Assembly (NCBI GenBank): GCA_025617745.1
Contig: CM046853.1
Coordinates: forward strand, 52,167,021 to 52,231,020
DNA: 64,000 nucleotides
Source: Heliocidaris erythrogramma
Taxonomy: Eukaryota > Echinodermata > Echinoidea > Camarodonta > Echinometridae
Direction: 5' to 3'
The notes under the pieces are model-generated. The model did not search any database and was not told the DNA's origin. It saw nothing but the letters and a program-made list of their open reading frames with translations. Below, piece after piece: positions 52,901-60,277 of the stretch (the first letter of the stretch is position 1; every line of letters begins with the position of its first letter). The position numbers and the translations under genes were made by a program.

Positions 52901-55900
52901 CAACCGGTGGTATAATTTTCTCTTTTTCAGTGTACACTTCTGATTGTACACATATAAACTACTGACAACAATATGCAACACAATAAAAAGTGAAATTGTA
53001 TATTTGAAAATACTTTTATTATCAAGATTTAATATAATGAAAACAAAATATCCGTAGAACGATATCTAGCTTAGTTGCAACCAAATATTTTTTTCTGAAA
53101 CACTTTTGAGGAAAGGCATACCACCACGTCTTATCTAAAGCAGGACAAAGCCTTAAAGACTTGTTAAAATATTCAAATAAAATAGGGGTTATGGCCATTT
53201 TTGAAAATGGAATGAAAAATTAAGCAAAATCGGAGGGTACGCTAAGAAGATGAAGTGATATAAAAAAAAACGAAGAAGAACAATGATAATTTTGAAAATT
53301 TCTGAAATCTTACCGGCCTTCCTGAGAGATCCCAGATTTCTACTGCTAGACTTCTTTCACCAGCGGTTAGTTTGTGGTCAAACAAGGAATCTGCATTAGA
53401 CAAAAATAAAATACATGTACATTTATGCATAGTGCCCACGTGAGGATTCCAAAAGTGTATATGAAAAAAAAGTTGACAAAAACAGTTTGAAGCAAAGGGA
53501 ATACCGTGATATTTTGGCATTATTTATCCAAAAATGTATTCACATGTACAGCACAAGTAATTGAAGGGATCTAGAATCCATATTTTTCTTCATAAGTGTG
53601 TTATACTTTTATAACCAATAAATGTCACAGCGTACTTAATCATGTTAATTCAAATATAGTGCTTTACATTGAAGTATTTTGTAAGAGTATCCTTCTGTAC
53701 AGTTTATTTCAAATGTCTGCAATTCATGACAGCTTTCACTAACAGGGTATACTTTATTTTAATTTGGAAGAACATCTTAATAATAATAAGAAATATTTCT
53801 TTTGAAATACTCTAAAATGTAAATGGTTTATCCATTTGACCAGACCTTTCTAACGACACGTTTGTGTTGTCCCATATTCCCATATCACTATAGGGATTTC
53901 ATCATGATTTTGACAGTTCCAAAACCTTTTAAAAAACATAATTCTTCTCATCTCTGACATTTTGTAATATAGCTTCTAGATAATTTTAATTTCAAACCTA
54001 TATCACAATACGCAGGCCCCTTGAAATAAATCACCGCATAAAGCATGATGACGTTCAGGGGTCACGATTTTCTCATTTTCTGTGTACCTCACGTGCACAG
54101 AACATCGTTTTCGTCAACCGACTATCATGTATCGCTTCGATTTGCTAGAAATGACGTATTTTGCTTCATGTTGGAACATATCATGGGTGCTAAAGTGCCT
54201 TGAAATACCTATTGACATAATGTCTATTAATACGGTAGCATCTAGTTTTATCCAAGACATTGACCCTGCCCCAGACAATTTAATGTCACCTACGGCACAA
54301 ATTTTCCTGTCTGTGTTTCTTAATTAAATCCCGCGATGCCGAGATATATGTATTGATGTTGTTGCAGTACCTCGTAACTCGTTTTCTTATATTAGAGGCA
54401 ACTTAATTTTTCAAAATCGGACTTTTCACAAAATTCTTATTTTCGTTTACACGTCACAAATTACCGCATATTGGAAATCAGATGTTGGACTCAAGTATGT
54501 TTCATAAAATATATAATGAGAATCGTTAGGTTTTTCAATGTCATAATACATGCGTGTTTTGTATCCTACATTTGAAAATCCATGTCCAACAATCAGTCCA
54601 AAATAATAAAGTAATGGGAAGCAACATTAAATAAATGGTGACGACCTCATGTTTATGATGATATGCCTCAATTATTGAGTATACAAGAAGAATTGTCATT
54701 CTTACTGAAAGAATTTCCCCTTTGAAAAGTAATCAACACTTTGGACCATGACCTGAAATATTTGCAATGCATGGCTTGTAGATTCTTTGAAAACAAGCTA
54801 CACAAGAATGATACGACAGGTGCTCTTACCACCTTATAAATGTTCTTGCTTTTGTTCAAAATCCATTCTTGAGGGTTGGAAAATTTTGTAAGAAAACTTA
54901 GAAGTTATCGAAACAACATTAAAACCATATACTTTCATCGGCCATTCTGAGATCTTAAAGAGCAGTACAAGCGCTTCCTGAAACTTGGAGTTTATAGGGC
55001 CCATATTCAACAAAAAGGGTCAATGCATGGATTTATCTAAAAACATAGACTGTGGTTGAAAATAACTAAAATAGTGGTAAAAATAAAACAAACATCATAA
55101 TAAGACTACTAATACGGCTAGTGCTGCTGCTATTACTTCTTACTACTATTTAATACTACTGCTTCTTCTTCTTCTTCTCCTTAGCGTTATTTTATTATTT
55201 TTCTCACTGTGTATAATTTATGTCCTTCCTGATTTTGTCTTTTTTTGTTTGCTAAAAAGCAATTGTAAAAGCGCACGTGCATCTTCTAAGTGCGATATAT
55301 TTGTATTGTTGCATTGGACATGTTGGAAACAGGATAATGATTCCATAATTGCAATAGAACAAACATTTTCGTGAGTCATGCTTGAACTCGGTTGTATTTC
55401 ATCATTTTTGGCATCTGAAATGAGCAAATTCGAGCAAATTCACCCTGTATTGACCGATAATGCATGAATCATGACAGTGAGTTCACATCTACGTACGATA
55501 AACGATATACAATTTACAAAGCACTCGACCTTTCCTGATGTGACTGTTGTTGCTTTAGTAATACCCCTCCCGTCCCCTGTTACCTTTCAGCAAGTAGAAA
55601 ATTTTATTTGCTTTTAAATCTCACCAATGGCCCTGCAGTAAACATCATTGTGATGGTCAGTACGTATAAAATTGTTTAACCAAATAATTAAAAAGCTTGG
55701 ATAGACATTCATACACGCGTTTCATGCGTTTGTTTGATCGTCTCTGACATTGTGAGGAAACTTGCTTGATTTTTTAGCTGCATGACATACCTTTTTATCG
55801 CTTAGCAATACATAAGTTTTCCTTCCAGACATGGGCGGCGATCGGGGGAGGGGATTTTGAAGATTGTACAGCAACCAATTGTAAAGTCTAATCCCCCCCC

Positions 55901-58900
55901 CCCCCCCCCACGTAAGTTTTGAAGGCAGACTCAAACCTGTTACAAGTTGATTTTTTTTTTTGTATCCTAAATTGATTGTTGTTTTTTGCTTTAAAGTAGG
56001 TCAATATAACTTACACTTAGATCAAAATTGAATTCACCTACCATTTTTAGTTCCCCTGAAAGGCCACCAACAGGTCACATCGAGTCCATCGGTGGGTATA
56101 TTCGCTTTCTGTGCTACCCCTGAACAGACGGATCGGACAAAGCTAGTCTTCCCACCGCCACTGGGTCCAAACACCATCAACCTGAGCCGGAAGCCCAGGC
56201 TCCTCTCGCAGAAGTAATCCACAAGGCCATCGACTTCGCGTTCGATGACCTCTTGTGGAGGTGTGCTCAGCTCCTTGCACATGTGGACCTGGAAGTTCTT
56301 GAGTCTGCCGAGGCTGAGGATAGTACTGGGCACACATGTCAGACCGGTCTGACTGAAGTTGAGCCGCTCGAGTTGGAAGCAGCCTTCCGACAGTGCCTTC
56401 AAGGCTTCGTCAGTGATCTGGATACAGTGCTCGACGCTGATGGACTCGAGCGAGTGACAGAAGCGAGCGAGGCTTCGGATCCCAGCGTCTGTCACCCGAA
56501 TACAGTTCCCTACTTCCAGTCCTAGTAGATCTCGACGCTTCTCCGCCAAATAGGCAAGCCCTTTATCCGAAATGCTAGTCCTGTTCAGTGCAAGGTGCTT
56601 CAGTTTTGTACAAGTACCTGCCAACGCATAAAGTCCATCGTCGCTTATAGCTTCACACTCGCTGAAATCCACCTTCTTTAAACTCTCGCTGTATTGTTTG
56701 CTCAAACTTCGAAGTCCATTGTCGGTCAGGCGTGTGAAGCTGACAAAACTGACTACTTCCAAGGAAGCCTTGCAGTGCTTGGTGAGCGCATCCAACGCAG
56801 AATCCACTAATTTCCATTCCACGCCATCTCCCCTGGAAAAGGTCACCGACTTCAAATTCTTACAGTTCGTTCCGAGCAGCTCCAAAGAGGAACGATCAAG
56901 ACGGGGGCAGGAATCGAAGCGTACATGCTCTAAATCGCGGCATCGCTCTGATAAGATCGCCACGGCGTTGTTTGTAAAATCTGGTATGCAGACGACACAC
57001 AGGCTTTTTAATCGTGGATTGAGTATCGCCACTAACTCGCGAATCGCATCCTCATTCACGCATGCGCATTGCTCGAATTCGACGCTCTGTAGGGTATCCT
57101 TCGTCTTCAGTGTTTCCTAATGAATAGAGATAACAAATAATTATGAGACAAACAGAACTCATTAGTACGGATGAGACATACTGATATATGGGGTTATTGT
57201 AATAATGAGATATTTCATGGACTATTCACAGGCAGTTTTTTTAAAGAGCTATCTAAATGTAAATAGTAGAATATCAACATTAAACTGTGAAATTGAAAAG
57301 ATGAATGTGCTCCGCCTTGTAATATGTTTCCTTTTTCATAAACAATTGCTATTAGGGACTTATTGTTTTGTATTTTTTTCTTCAATTCATGTTCATCTGC
57401 TGGTGATCTAAGATGTATATCTAAAAAAGGAAAATTTCATATGATATTTTTCAATATAGTTAACGCACTAGTGGAGTTATTTCTACAACATCTCTCTTGT
57501 CACACTCGTTTTGCCAAAAGGAATAGACAACAACTGACAATATTATTGTTACTAGGGATATTTCTTCTTTGAAAATCAATATAGAATTTTGTCGTATAGC
57601 ACTCGGAGATGCAACTGACCATAATAATGGAGGAAAAAACATAATATACATAGCCTGATAGACGTCCGTTTGTTTGTCTTCGAAAATGTTTATGCCTACT
57701 TATTAATTGCTTTTGGTGATTGTGTGTCTAAAGAATCACGTGTCCTCAATCGAGATTTTTGATAGGCCAACAGTAATATATCACGCTTTTAGTTTCGTAG
57801 AGCATTTAAGGTGCCAAACATAAGGGCATTCATGGTAATTATGTAACCAACATTATTGTCATTATCATTATTATTATTATTATCATCATTCTTGTTTTTA
57901 TTATTATTATTGTTGATATAATTATCATTACTATTATTGATGTAATTATTATTATCATTTTTATTATTATTATTATTATTATTATATACTTATTCATTCA
58001 TTTGACACTTCCAAATCGCATACAACAATATAATGTACTACGTTCAAGGAAAGGAGTGGACCAAGTAATTTCATAGCACTGTTGCACTCAAACAGGCTGC
58101 ATGGGAAAGGAACAGGTCAACTATGACCATAGCCCACATATGCCTTCTTTCCCACACCTTCTCATATATTATTTGTGGCATCTTAAAACCCAAATGAATA
58201 TTAATCTGTCCAATTTAAGGACGGTATTTTAATCTCGCCTATTTCCAAATAATTACTTACTGGCAGAAGCCTAAGCCTTTGAATGTTTTTGAAAGTAATA
58301 TTTGGAGCCATATAAATGGTGTGAATCATAATCAACATATAACCACTTTTTGGACTTTACAGCAAAAAAATGTCACATAATACCAAACATTCGAGTATAA
58401 AATTATGTCTATGTATGTGAGCACGTTGATACTGAGGATTGTACGTGTGGCATCATTCGACGTATGCATAAAATTTGTCTTTCTCTCATGTTTGCTTTTT
58501 CCATTTTCGTTTCTCCTTTTTCATGTTTTGACATTATATTTTGATGACGAGTGTCAATTTAGCCTCAATGGAAAAAGATAACCTTTGTTTGATATACGTG
58601 CGACAGATACACGATGAAATGACTATCTAATGCTAAACATGATGTGCATCTATACTTCTTATTATTTTCTAGAATCAAATGAATTTGTTGTGTGTGTTTT
58701 TCCCTCATGTAAATCTTTGCTAATAAGTGTGAGCAAGCAGAGCCTGACCATGTCCGTCCTACTATAAGGAGTAATCTCAACGTGACAACGCCAGCATGTA
58801 TATAGACCAATTACTTAGGGCGTGATATGGTGTCCATTAATGACAGGCGTATCAAGGGCAAATCTTCTATAATGAAGCCGTTTATGTGACTATCTCTTAA

Positions 58901-60242
58901 TACTAATACGTGTTTACTTTTTTACATCTCTCTCTCTCCTTCTCCCTCTCCCTCTCTCTTTCTCTCTCTCTCTCTCTCTCTTGCTCTTACCTCTCTTTGT
59001 CTAGTTCACACACAAGCTCTTTCTCACACCTCTCTCTTTGTTTAATATAGGACAATAGAGCTAGTAGTATAAACGGTGGTAGTAGCAGCAGTAGCCAGAT
59101 TGATAGTTATATAAAAGCATCTAATATAAGAAGATGAGTCGTAGAAGCAGTTAGTACAGTAAAAGTAATAAGTAGCCAAAGGTAGTAGTGACAGTTCCTT
59201 ATCTTAGTAGAAGTAGTAGTAGTAGTAGTACACTGTAAAAAATATTTGTATTTTTTACAGGGGAAAAAATACAGATTTGTTATGTTTATTATAAATACAG
59301 CAGTTGTGATGTTATTTTTACATTTTTCCCGTAAAAGTACCTCTTTTGTAATTGCGAAACTGAGTTACATCAGAAACTTGTGATTTTAAGGCAAAATAGG
59401 GTTTTTATACCATTTTTGTGTAATTTTACAGTTTATTTTTTTTACCTCAATGTATTGTAGGACTCGGGTTCCAACGCAATTCCAGCACACTTTTAAACAG
59501 AGCAGAGACAGCACGACAGAGGTGTTGTTCAGATGGAAGTCTACTGGCTAACTCTCTGTAACCAGGTTTTAATGTGTAATCGGATTACATAAGAACCTGT
59601 TATCTGAATTACAGATCTGAAATGAAGTGCTGCCAACCTAAAATAGTATTCCTCACCTTTTACGGTTGATAAGGGGGTATGGCATTGTGTATCACAGGCA
59701 AAAATTTAGAACAGTTCTTGTAACCCATAGCCATAAATAGTTAATGCCAGTGGATAACAAAAGGTTGTTCGAGTAGACAGGTGCGATGCATTATGGTAAT
59801 GTTGTGTTCCAAATTAATTCCAGACATCCATAGATGTTGGTACCCCCTTATCAAGTGTAATAGGAGCGAAACTGGGTGAGGAATCCGTACTAGTTGGCAT
59901 GTCTGCAAATGTATCCTAAAATTACATACAGCATGTATTTTTACATCGAATTTCTGGCGACTCTGCTGACATCAGATTTCTGTAATTTTACAGTACTTTT
60001 TTTACAGTGTAATAGTAGTAGTCAGTGGCGGATCCAGGCCCCCGGGCCCCCTCCCCTGGGACCAAAAAGGGGACCAAAAACTGCTGAGGACCTTTATTTT
60101 TTTGCCTGTCAAAATTTGTCGTGAATATATTGAGCCCCTGCCTCAAGAAATCCTGGATCCGCCGCTGGTAGTAGTAGTAGTACATAGTATACATGTAGTA
60201 GCAGTATAGTAAAATGTCACAAATACATTATTAGCTATAGCG

Positions 60243-60277
<35 letters not shown>

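Noticed and set aside
56253..57120. Plus-strand frames opposite the LRR exon
   Set aside because: Shadows of the real minus-strand LRR exon.
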